Positions 10,862 to 22,448 of a DNA stretch of 64,000 nt are shown here, piece after piece. The DNA lies in contig RCAB01000244.1 in the NCBI GenBank assembly GCA_003640385.1, forward strand, positions 1 through 64,000, written 5' to 3'. This stretch comes from Setaria digitata. Its lineage: Eukaryota > Nematoda > Chromadorea > Rhabditida > Setariidae. The stretch's first letter is position 1; each line of letters begins with the position of its first letter. The position numbers were made by a program, and so were the translations under genes. The notes below the pieces were generated by a model, which made no database searches, was not told the DNA's origin, and worked only from the letters and a program-made list of their open reading frames with translations.

Positions 10862-13269
10862 ATGGTAAAGCCTTCTACACAGTCGTCTTCGAGAAGTAGG
10901 ACTATTATAAGGTAACTGTTATATAGTTTCTTCAACGGAATAATTCGATATTTAGTTCTTTACTGTAGTTCCGGACTAAATTAGCATTCATCACATGGCA
11001 ACTTCCTGTAACAGATAGAACCGCTCGTCTAGCTTTTGTTTTATTGTTAATCACTTGCTTTGCTTTGTAGTTTTATTATTTCGAGTAAAATAGTGTCATA
11101 TAAGTTACTTTCACTTGAATATTTAGTAATTTTACTACGTAATCGATAAATGCATCTTTTATCTCACCTCCTGTTGTTGAGGAAAAAATGCATACCGCTT
11201 GACGCCGAAATGTGAAAAGGGTAAAATATTAGCTGAGCCGCTTTAATTCTCATCTTAGTAATACTATAACTGATATGTAAGATATAATTTTTGAGATAAT
11301 AAGATTAGTTGCAGTCGGCTTAAATTCTTATTTGCTACTTCTTCCAGACGCATTCATGCGGCACTGTTGTCATGTTTCCCTTCAAATATTACTAATGAGG
11401 AAAAATTGGACATAAGCGAAGAAACGGGAATAAATGTGGAATTAAGAGAAGTTATTTTTCCCTCTGGAGTGAATTCTCAACAATCTGTGCAAGGTATGTT
11501 GCAAAAAAAAAAAGTAGATTTTGGATTAATGATACTTACTTCCCTATATTATTGCACAGGTGACTTTAGCAGGTCTGTAGTTCCGACGACTTGATCCAAG
11601 GGACTTGTGTTGTTTTAGTCATCAGTTAATTAATATATGTGAATTGAACCGAATTAAACCGACAAGAAAATATTATTTAGCAATTTTTAGTTGTGATTAT
11701 AATTTGATTTAAATTTGCCACAAATGAAAAGAGTTATCACTTCAGTTTTTCCTCACATTTCCTAAATCTAAAGCTGAAGTAGCAGCTAATTATTTTTTAC
11801 TACTTTAGCTGCCAGAAATTGCCGTTTGAGGTTTCTGCTTGCTGCAGATATCGCTGCTGAACAACCAGAACCAGCTGTACGAACACTGACGCAAGGTATA
11901 ATGATGTAATTTTCTAGAAGTTTTAAACTTCATACATTATTATTCTTGAAGTGAGAAATGTAACTCGTTTAATTTTGTACTATCTTTTTACTTATCCTCT
12001 TTTGCAGGTATAGTACCGAAAGATGAACCTTACGTGGTGCATACATCAGTTCACTATACTAACTGCCTCGTGCCAAGGCTCGATTTAATTATTAATTCAC
12101 CGTATTACTGGGGCATTATGGATCGTTATGAGGCAGAGGCATTATTGGACAATAAGCCGGAGGGTAAGTCATTTTTAAGTCATTCCAATCGTTTTTCATC
12201 ACCCTAGGGTACAAGAGTAGCATGCTAAAGACGGGAAATTGGTATAAATTTCACGGTTAAGTGAAAATTCATGGTTCTGCAACTTTATGACTTCGAGATG
12301 TTTCTGGAATTGACAATTAAAAATTATTATTTTTTTTTTATGTTTCTTTACTAATACTGCTGATATCCTTGGAATATCAGTAAGTGAAAAATCAATGTAG
12401 TAGATACTCTGCAAAACCTTTTAGGCACATTCTTATTACGTGATAGTGCGCAGTCAGAATATTTATTCTCAGTGTCGTTTCGTCGGTATAAGCGTACGTT
12501 GCACGCACGCATCGAACAAAAAAATCATCGCTTCAGTTTTGATTTTTCCGATCCATCAATTTATTCTGCAGACACAATAACTACGCTTATCGCATATTAT
12601 AAAGATCCGGTCAAGTAAGTATCAAACAACAAAAGTGTATTTTTAGGTGGAAATTGTTGATAGAAATGAGTTACTAATTTTTTGAATTTTCAGATGCTTG
12701 TTTTTTGAGCCACAGTTATCAGTGCCGCTTTCAAGGAGTTTCGTTTTCCCATTGCAGGTCAGCTTAAATCTTTTGTTCGTTGTTGTTGGAAAAAAAATTA
12801 AAAAAACTAAGAAATTATTCTGTAAGTTTGCAACTTGTGATTCATAATATTACCAATTGTATGCGAAAAGGTAGTCTAAATTACCGGAAAAATCTTGCTT
12901 TTAACTGTTTTCTACGAGGAAAAACATTCCACGAATTATACATCTTGTATTTTTTCTTTTCTTTTTTTTTATCAACTGCAACAAGTGAAAGTTTTGGTTC
13001 TTGTATTGTAAAAATTTTGAACTTCGAATTACTATGGTCAGCGATTTCAGCATCTCTGTCGTGCTCGTATAGCAAGTTTGACAACTTATGACAGTGTCGA
13101 AAAGTTGAATTTGCCGATTTTACTGAAAACTTTTATCAAAGAATACCATTATAAACATCCCGTGAAGACGGTGAATTATACACCGGATACGGATCTCTTA
13201 CATAAATGTACATCGTCATCTCCTGAAGCCGTGACAAGTGGAACCAATAATGCTCCATATCGGAGTTAA
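10862..13269 (+). CDS. Suppressor of cytokine signalling, SOCS4/5 type
   Basis: Adaptor that binds phosphotyrosine through its SH2 domain and recruits elongin BC/Cullin-5 through its SOCS box, promoting ubiquitination of signalling proteins. Exons 10862-10911, 11348-11493, 11809-11895, 12008-12163, 12425-12614, 12694-12757 and 13051-13269 join in phase to a 303-residue protein. A short N-terminal region of about 125 residues is followed by the SH2 domain from [12 protein letters not shown] (about 127) with the phosphotyrosine-binding Arg in FLLRDS (Arg152) and the [14 protein letters not shown] region typical of SOCS4/5. The SOCS box has the elongin-binding LCRARI segment and a Cul5-box region reading [14 protein letters not shown], where SOCS4/5 normally has LPIP. 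The N-terminus is far shorter than in mammalian SOCS4/5. AATAAA lies at 13485. Confidence 0.9.
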
Positions 13270-14365
13270 ATCAATCATTGTTAGCTTAAATTTTTTATAC
13301 GGAATTTTAGGTGGTGGCGATTAGTTTAGTCAAAATTTTGGGAAAGGACAGAAAAATCCTCGTACATGTTATTCAAATTCAATTTTAAATTGATTGCAGA
13401 AAATTTTCAGTATTTTTGGACAGTTATTTCACTTTCTCAAAGCTATTCCTAGAAACTTTTTCAAGTGTATTATAAATTCGAACGAATAAAGATTCGAACC
13501 GAATCGCAGATTTTATCGATGGTTTTGTTTGATGTCTTGGTTCAAGCACATGTTTTTCCGCTTCATGAGTACTGAATGTTTACTTTTAATTATATAATTA
13601 GCGGGAAGATATGTTTGTTTATATGCATAATTCCGAATGTCTTTATTCTTCGGCTTGCGATTTCTTCAATTTTCACTCATACATACAAAATGGTACATGT
13701 AGCAACATAATTTGCCTTTCATGTTTTGATATGCTCGATGGTCTACATTGTATAGAAGATTTTTTTGGTATTTTTTTTTTTCAGTCGAAGTAATTTCGAA
13801 TTTTATCTTTTTTCCATATATTGTGTGATAAATGTTACCTGAACTGTTTTGTTTGTTATTTACCATGCATTAGATATGGATCGTCATTATGTGACGCCTG
13901 TTAAAGCGATTTTGTGTGATTGTGAAATTAGTTCTTTTTAACACACTCTTATTTTTTTTTTTTTTTTTTTCATTACAAACGATTGACTCTTTTCTTGATT
14001 GTCGGTGATACATATGTATAATTTAGAGAGCTTTTCTGAATGGAAATTTAATTGGTTTGAAATGACCAGGACGATTGAAAATATGCAGTGCTCTTTTACT
14101 GATGAGAAAAGAATTAAGAATTGCATAACATATTGGGCTTGCATGTAATTCCTAAGTAACAAGGATCAGTCAAAATAATCAGTGAAGATATTTTTGTCGT
14201 ATTTAATAAACTTGAATAATTAACGAGACGGGTATATCGAATTCAGATTTAATAGAAAAAATTATTGAGAAAGATACCATAATATGAACAATAATATGAA
14301 TTAGTGAAAAATCTCTGCATTACTTCAGCGAAATAAGTGCTGAGGAATGAAAACTCTGAGAATAA

Positions 14366-14575
14366 ACAAATAATTTTAGCAACATTTATTGAAAGAAATG
14401 CTAACTACTACCTGTATGTACTACTTGCAAGTAAAAATTGGTTGGTAATCAATTTGTAATATAGCGAGANCACAAATAATTTTAGCAACATTTATTGAAA
14501 GAAATGCTAACTACTACCTGCATGTACTACTTGCAAGTAAAAATTGGTTGGTAATCAATTTGTAATATAGCGAGA
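14366..14575. repeat. Tandem 104-bp copies around an N (assembly artefact)
   Basis: 14366-14469 and 14472-14575 differ at about one base and flank an N at 14470. Same unmerged-contig pattern as elsewhere in the window. Confidence 0.8.
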
Positions 14576-15451
14576 TATAATTCAGATCAAGTTTTGCTAT
14601 ATTCATTAATTGGTACTACCAAGTAATTGATGAACACTTTAAAGTTAATTATGTTAAAAAAAAAGCATTTTCACAAAGCATTTTCGTTGGAAATATTTTA
14701 AAATGCTTCGCATTTGAATAAAACAAAAGGATTAACCTAAATTCATCATTAACTAGTGAGAGCAACCTTGTGAGGATAATAGAAGTGTTTGCAATTAAGG
14801 ATGTATTTCAAGAAATGCGCAATAAAGCCAAAAGATATTATCTAGTCTTCGTAATGTCGATGGTGATTGATATCAGTGATATTTTCCGAACATTGCTGAT
14901 AACAATCATTTTAATACAAAATACTGAAGATGGTTGCTGTTCAGTGCTCGCTAAAATGATGATTTTCTCAAAGCAGTGAAGTGCTTCGCTGTAAAATGAA
15001 AAAATTTCGATTGTTCGATATGAAAAAAAAAAGAAGATAACTAACTGAAAATGAACCATCGAGAGTAAACTCGAGATTAAGTCATTGCTGATGAATTTGA
15101 AATTCCAAGCAATCATCCGGAACACGTGCTCATGATTCCTTCCCTTATTTGCTTAATGTCTTAATAAAATTTATTTCAGTTTCAACAGAATCCACTCATT
15201 ATCTCTTTTCTTTCTCCAAATCTACAACATTCGTATTACTGCACGTTCATCAAGGAGTGGAATCAATGTATTCAAATCATTTTAGAAAATGAACACTGCA
15301 AACAATACCAATGAACTTATTATCAGTGCCGGAAAGGTGTGAACAACAGAAGTCGTTGGACTTATGAATACCGGCAAGGTGTGAACAGGTAGAAAACTGG
15401 AAGAAGTGGAGCAAGAGAATGAATATCAGTTGAGGAAATAGAAATGAACTC

Positions 15452-15844
15452 ATTGAAGCGAAAAATGACTGAACGAGGAAATAATACTAAGGAAAATAGT
15501 TCAACATGATGAAAATATATCACGTAAGCTAAAACGTCATATGTAAGTTATGACCAACGTAAGGCGGCATTGTCGNGTTGAAGAGAAAAATGACTGAACG
15601 AGGAAATAATACTAAGGAAAATAGGTTCAACATGATGAAAATATATCACGTAAGCTAAAACGTCATATGTAAGTTATGACCGACGTAAGGCGGCATTGTC
15701 GTCTGTAGTGCTCGAAAACTTGACTCACTTGGGAAGTCTAGTAAGACAGAAGCGAAATCANGACCAACGTAAGGCGGCATTGTCGTCTCTAGTGCTCGAA
15801 AACTTGACTCACTTGGGAAGTCTAGTAAGACAGAAGCGAAATCA
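15452..15844. repeat. Two nested N-centred duplications (assembly artefact)
   Basis: 15452-15575 is repeated at 15578-15701 across N15576, and 15678-15760 is repeated at 15762-15844 across N15761. The second pair overlaps the end of the first, so three contig ends seem to have been abutted. The open frame at 15696-15926 reads through the second N and is an artefact. Confidence 0.8.
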
Positions 15845-18289
15845 TATCGGTTATGAGATTTGCATAAAAAGTTTTACTCAAGAAATAAGTAAATACATGT
15901 TTTTATTTTTACTTACTTACTGTTAAAGATTAATTTAGTAGAATGTGTTAAAAGATAAAAATGGTTATCACACACACATATGGAACTCAGAAAAGTGTTG
16001 GCTAAATGCTTTTTAAATTTAAATACCAAATACTTTTTCGGGCCATTGTTAATTAGCATTCTCATATTGGTAATGAATTCTATTCTTACTTGAATGATGA
16101 TCTTTTTGCTGTAATATTTTCATCTTATATACCTGTCATGTTCCAGTCATGGTTGCAGTATACTTACTACTTTGTTTTATCCTACTTTAACAGAAAAAAA
16201 TTTTCGTCAAATGTTGTTTATCTTAATCATCGTGATGAGACATGAAAAATATAGGTTAATTGAGTAAGAACACAGTAGCTGAATTTAATGAGAAGCAGAT
16301 TTTCATTAAATTTATTTAGCTGATTCAAAACACTTCACGTGAACCTTTCATTCATTCAAAAAAACAAAAAACAAAAACAAAAACAAAACAAAAAAAAAAA
16401 AGGTATCGCTCACGAAATTATCTCGATTGCTAGCAATCTAAAACTCATCAGAAGTTTTGAATGACTTAAAAGTTCCAAATAAAATAAATAGACAAACAAA
16501 GATAAATGCAACAATCTCTTCCTTGAAATGAGATTATTACAATATCTGCGAATTACATCTCATTGATATGAAAATGTGGATGTCATTAAGACGAGCTATT
16601 AATTAATAGTGAAAATGATCAACGTGGAAAAAGCATTCAATGAAATATTTGAATAAAGCAAAGGTGATTATTCTCTGACAAGTGGGATATATGAGAATTC
16701 ATCCTGGTAAATGCCCCATTGCATTGAGTTTTTGGCATGATTATTAAACTTTTAGGTACAATTATATATTTATAGATCTACTGAAAGTGAACCATTTCAT
16801 GAATTAACATCATCCTATATTCATTTGCTGTCCTCTCACTGAACTGGCTTAGTTCACTAACAATTAATTCACTTTTTTGAATTCTGAAATGCTAAAATTG
16901 GTAAAAAAAGAAAACTGAAGTGCGAAATACTAAAATTAATAAAAAATACAATTAATAAATGAATTTAACATGTTACACATAAATTATTTTGTTAACTAGA
17001 AAAAAAAAAAGAACTGTTTGTGTTGATTATATTAAAGCGATTGACTGAGAGCCTAATGAAGTGTGAACTTACTATGGAAATTGTTTGATTAGAAAGAACA
17101 TTTATTGAATTTGAATATTTGATATTTAAACAGTCGTTAAATTAAATATGAAATTGTATATTTAAATAGGACAAAATGACATCTAAATTTTCATTTAAAA
17201 AACAAGCAATGGTTTTAATATTGTAATGATATTGATTAGCAAAATTATGAAATTTAAATTTCATTTTAATAATGAAAAAAATTAAATTAAATTAAATTGT
17301 AATCAGTAAAATGTCAGAGAGATGTCAATAACAGATAACTGTCCAACAACAACAATCCTGCAATAGCTCTTTTTGGTACATTCATAAATTAAATTACCTG
17401 CTATGGTGTTAATAATTTTTAAACATTACTGTCAAACTGCAAACACAAATAAAATTATTTTGCACAAGAATTAATTTCTATTCAATGCGCATAAATTGAT
17501 AAAAATTTGTGTGTTTTAAAAGAAAGTAAAAAGCTCTGGTTTATTCTTTTAATCAGTTTAATTTAAAATGCAACAATTCTCGTCAAAAATTTAATAATTT
17601 TGACAGGAAGTTTAAATTTCTATTGTTATTATTTTTTTTTTTTTATTAATTATTAAAGAGTTTTCTTATTTTTTTTTTTTTTAAACGATTGAATTATTAA
17701 TTTTGAAGAAAAAAAATCCACTACAAATGGCAATACAATGGAGAAATTTTGTTGATATAAATATATGCCCCTCAATTTAGCTCATTCTTTGAACAGTAAA
17801 AGAAATCTCTAGTCTGTCAAAAGAATAAAAAATAAAAAGCTTTGCTGGGGAATTTTCACACGATGATTGAATTAGAGTCTCTCAAGTTCTGGATACTTTA
17901 TTTACCGTACCCTGTAAAAGTGTCACTTTTTTTTTTTTAATGTAGACAAAGTGATCATATATTAAGGTATTATTATCAGTTATAATGAGTTGAAAGATTA
18001 ACGAAGAAATACAGTCAGATTTAGAGGAAGAGTTTTTTTTTTTTTTTTTGGTGGGAGTGGAGGAATAAGAAAATGGATTGAGGCGGCAAGGTATAAAAAA
18101 AAATATTTTTCAAATTTTTGACTGATAGAAAAGAGAAGTGAAAAGGGATAAAAGTGAGTGGATAGATGTAATAGAAATGGTAGGAAGATATCCCAAAGGT
18201 CACTCAATTACTTTTACTCAAATCACTCTAGCTATTAATAGATATATATGACCTAGTTAAGCAAACGGGAATATGTTGATATTTCAATC

Positions 18290-18529
18290 TAATAATATTT
18301 CATAATTAACTTTCTTCCCTCTCTTTTTTTTTCCTTTATATGACTTTTGAGAGTATCTCGAGTTTATCAGTGTTTGATTTATCTTGTCATCATAAATTGG
18401 TATAACGACTAGAGTGACAATATAGAAGTGATTTGGATGGAGTAGTGAATATATATATATATATATTTTTATAATATTTCATAATTAACTTTTTTCCCTC
18501 TCTTTTTTTCTTCCCCATAAACAAAGGAT

Positions 18530-18575
<46 letters not shown>

Positions 18576-18690
18576 ATATATGTATATGAGGACTGATATC
18601 TATTTGTTATAATCATTTGTTCATGGCTGGTGGAGGTTTTATTTTCCTTCAAATAATATTTTATAATCACTTTTTGTATTCTCTTATTTT
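18290..18690 (+). repeat. Three diverged copies of a ~40-bp AT/CT-rich element spaced ~180 bp
   Basis: A segment starting taatatttcataattaac and followed by a pyrimidine-rich TTCCCTCTCTTTTT tract occurs near 18292 and again near 18471; a more diverged form occurs near 18650. The spacing is about 180 bp each time, suggesting an old tandem repeat whose unit ends are conserved and whose interiors have drifted. Confidence 0.5.
18449..18588. repeat. TA microsatellites
   Basis: Perfect (AT)n at about 18449-18466 and a longer, slightly interrupted (TA)n at about 18536-18588. Confidence 0.9.
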
Positions 18691-19124
18691 TTTTTTTTTT
18701 TTTTAATTTTTGAAGACAATTTGAAGAGATCACTGCTTGATGCATTCATTCATTAATATGCGTTAGTTCTGGAGGGTATTATTAGTATGAAATTTGATGG
18801 GAATAAATTTTTAACTAAATGTACAATTTAAGTATTCATGTATAAGTTATATTAGGTAAACTTTATAATTCTTTTATTCGATGAGGTGAAATTTGAGTTT
18901 GGGCACCATAAAACTAAAATTTTTCATTCATGGCATCATCAATGAGTGAGAAAGTGTAGGTAATATTGCTTCTTGTTAATTTGTTCAAATTTTTTATAGT
19001 TAAGTATTTCTTTTTTAATCAGCAGAACAGGAATATCTAATGTTGGGAAAGTTGGAAGAATGTCATATATATAGTCATATAAAATGCTTAGTTTACCTGC
19101 GAACTTTGAACTACCATATATTCA

Positions 19125-19192
19125 GCACTCAGTTTTTCAAGTTTTTCATCAGCTGATATATCAGCTGATGAAAAACTTGAAAAACTGAGTGC
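19125..19192. repeat. 68-bp perfect palindrome with no spacer
   Basis: Bases 19125-19158 are the exact reverse complement of 19159-19192, with the centre in GATATATC. The arms are 34 bp long with no mismatch and no loop. The flanking base on each side breaks the symmetry. Confidence 0.92.
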
Positions 19193-20427
19193 AGTGGATA
19201 GATGTGAGGTCATCTCCATTGACAATATAACATTGAAAATTTTCATAATTTGAGTAAAAAACAGGGAAGTTGTTAAATTTATCAAGCTAATGCTTTCAAC
19301 TTTATAGCGGAAGGCTTATTCGGAAGAAATGAGAAAACGGAAAATCGGTTTTTTTTTTTTTGCTCCAAATTACTGTATCGGTGGGACAGGAGTTTGTTTA
19401 CCGTAGCTGTAAGATTGCAGTGAAACGGGAGAGGAATGCATTGTTTGTTCAGCAGTGTAACCATACAAAAAAAAAGGATTGATTGCATCATTTAAGGCAA
19501 ATGGCAAATGGTGTATACGGTATGATATGCAAATGAGTTACTTATGCGTTTAACAGTTAATTCAATTTTCAACAATTTTTCTTCATCGATTGATTCAAAA
19601 CAGTACATATTTTTTGAATTTTATGGTTATTTTTTCATTTAGAAGGAAGAAAAAGAATGAGAAACGAATGAGAATAATTCTAAAAATTTTTGAATTATTT
19701 TTATTCTTCCTTTACTTATAAGAATTCGGCATTTACTCTAAATAAATGTAATGATAAAACATTGCCAAGACAGTAAAAATAATCAACCAAGAAGACATGT
19801 GACCCGCAAGAGGTCATGTGAAAGAGTTTGGATAAAAGTTCTTTGCAACAATTGATCTGGTTGAAGTATGTGAACTCCGATTGTTGTTGTTGTTTTTGTT
19901 TTTATCGTCAATAGCACTGTTTGTTTTCTTGTGCAACAGTTTGTTTACTAATTTATTGTTTGCTATTTCAAGATACAGTACTGACGGATGACTATTTTTC
20001 GTCTGTTTTATTTCTCGGGAAAGCATTTAAGCTTTTAAAAACGAATTATCACGAAGAATAATTCGCAGGTTTTATTATACCAAGGAGGATGCAAAGTTTT
20101 TGGCAGTTTATCGAAGTATTTTATTAACTAATTTACTCAACTTATTTTAAGCACTCGTACTCCTATGACTTTTTATCTACCTCTAATAATAATTAAATAT
20201 AAAAGACATCTATCATTAAGTAACTTTATAAATATCAAAAAAAGTGCTAAAATCCTTGTCATAATGATAATTATGCACTGATTGATACTTTCGTTATCAT
20301 TCTAATTGTTTAAATCGTGATCCTCGGTGAATTCGCAAAGAATTTTAGACCAAGTTCTTACCTACCTAATTGTAATTGTTTTACGGTTAACAATAATATT
20401 GTTGTAAGATAAAAATTAATAAATTCT

Positions 20428-21112
20428 ATGCAACAGATTATGACTACGACTAGCACAAACGAGATTATGAAGCCTGATGGAGAAATAAGCGTATCAAAAG
20501 ATAATCAACCTACTACTCCTACTACATCAGCTTCTTCTCTTCTTCCTACTGCCACAACTGATGCTCTTCGTAACGGTGCTTTCGGATTTTCCGATTTTCG
20601 CAACCATGCAGATCCCGAAAATGCTGTGATCGATGAAAGTTGTATGCCTGTAGAATTACGCAAAAAAAGATGGAAAATTCTCAAAGTGCTTGGTGAAGGT
20701 AATTTGAACGAAATGATTATTTACTGATTAAATTATAAAAACATCCATCGAACAAAGAAGAAAAGAGATTGTTCAATCGAAGTGTAATCTTGCAGAATTC
20801 AAATCATGGACCAATACATGTACACTCTACTCTCTACTACTTTCTAAACTTATTCATTGGAATTTAAAATAATTTTTATTATAGGCGGCAATTTTAAAGT
20901 ATATCTCACAGCAAATGAAGATGGTTTGCAATTTGCAATGCGAGTGAGTCGCAAGCAAGATCGTAGCACAGATGTCTACGAAGAAGATGAAGAAAGCAAA
21001 CGTCAAACTATTAGACGCGTGAGGCTAATTCTCCAAAATGTAATTTCATACCTTAGAAATTAGTGTTCTTTCTTTTAGAAACAATAAATTGCATCGCTTG
21101 TAAAAGTTTTTT

Positions 21113-21148
<36 letters not shown>

Positions 21149-22448
21149 CAGAATTCTGATATCAAAATGCTCATGGGTACTCATCCTAATATCGTAAAGA
21201 TGTTTGGTTTTCGCTATGTTGACTCACACTTGCAACAAATAATGGAGTATGTTAGTGGTGGTGATCTCTTCGACTTCGTCAACGACAATTACACTCGAAG
21301 TTGGAATAAAATTAGTTTAAAATTCATTTTAATTATGCGTTTTTTTTGATAGATTCAAAATTAACTTACATTTAAATAATGCTAAATTTACTTCCTTGTT
21401 TTTTTTAGAAAATCGACGAATGGGCATTGCAAAAGTACGATCATTCTTTTATGATCTGTTGTGTGCAGTACAACATATTCATCATTTGAATATCGCCCAT
21501 ATGGATATAAAAGTTGAAAATTGTCTTCTAACCGAAAATCGTGCGGCTTTTCTCCATTTCATCATATAAATTTTATTATATTATCAGTGTGCATGGTAGA
21601 ATGCTTAAAATTAATTGCTAATAAAGTTGTGAATTTTTGTTCCATTTTTTTTTTTTTTTTTTAACTATTTGTAAAATTCTTAATAGTTTTTCTTTTTATT
21701 TAGGCATATTAAAACTGACAGATTTCGATCATGCGATCCATTTCACACCGGGAATAAAAATTGCTTGTCCATCTTATGCGACAGAAGCATATGCTGCACC
21801 GGAAACTTTTTCTCGACTGTACAGGTAGAATGATTAATTTGGAACACTTGAAATTAGTGTAATGTTTAAAAATTAAATTTTTCCAGACCCAGTTGTGCAG
21901 ATATGTGGGCATGTGGAATCTTTTTAATGTTTTTACTGAAGAACGACGTGCCCTGGGAAGTGGCAGACAAGTATGTGTTTTTGATTTTAATCATTTCATT
22001 TTAAATATTTTTCTTTTTCTTGTTCTTTGAAAATCAATTTGGAGCGGTAAATTTGAAGGACACGAGATAATCAGTATTATAAATGGCTACGAATGCAAAT
22101 GAAAGGACAATCTTTCCGTTTCCGGAAATCATACGAAGGTGTCTCAGGTAACACACCGATTGCTTGCTTAAGCAAAAAAAAAAGAAGAGGTTGAATAAAT
22201 ATGACGAAGGTTTAAATTTTGCTTTCTGATATTTTAAAACTCTTATTGTAACTGCAATCCGCAAGGTGATATTGGTAGTTATCTGTTGAAATCTCAGATC
22301 CTTTTTGGTTATTAATTAGTATTAACAAAGTTATTCTTTCTATTCTGTAGAGTTTGTATCAAGAATGCTGAAAGTGGAGGAAGATGAAAGAGCAACAGTG
22401 GATGAAATTGTCGAGCACAAATGGATGGAATCTATGCGCAAGAAATGA
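20428..22448 (+). CDS. CHK1-like protein kinase with degenerate catalytic motifs
   Basis: Exons 20428-20698, 20885-21018, 21152-21299, 21409-21540, 21704-21824, 21887-21970, 22059-22147 and 22351-22448 join in phase to 358 residues. The start is the first ATG after an in-frame stop at 20410. A Ser/Thr-rich N-terminal tail (about 80 residues) precedes a kinase fold most like CHK1: HPNIVKMFG, IMEYVSGGDLFD, CADMWACGIF, and a C-terminal EHKWM. The glycine loop reads GEGGNFKV (third Gly lost), the beta-3 Lys position reads AMRV (Arg110), HRD reads HMD (Asp217 kept, Lys219 and Asn222 kept), and DFG reads DFD (Asp235 kept). APE (260-262) is intact. CHK1's C-terminal regulatory domain is absent. It could be a pseudokinase or a kinase with unusual chemistry. 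AATAAA at 22803. Confidence 0.85.
21114..21148 (+). repeat. 35-T tract forming the acceptor of kinase exon 3
   Basis: Uninterrupted T run followed directly by CAG and the exon at 21152. It serves as an extreme polypyrimidine tract; its exact length may be a sequencing estimate. Confidence 0.85.

Larger units (their letters stand above)
13270..20427. other. Gene-free stretch, about 7 kb
   Basis: After the SOCS poly(A) signal (13485) no exon with a recognisable domain or linked splice sites was found on either strand. Short open frames here (for example 14770-14979 and 15696-15926 on +, 14838-15125 on -) are low in complexity or sit on duplicated contig ends. It holds two N-centred duplications, A/T homopolymers, TA microsatellites, a diverged ~180-bp periodic element and a perfect palindrome. 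Confidence 0.5.

Noticed and set aside
14770..15125. Overlapping frames on both strands with hydrophobic translations
   Set aside because: A+T-rich, no splice partner and no domain; no strand is favoured.
15696..15926. Plus-strand frame with an internal repeated peptide
   Set aside because: It crosses N15761 and the repeat is the duplicated contig end, not a real protein repeat.
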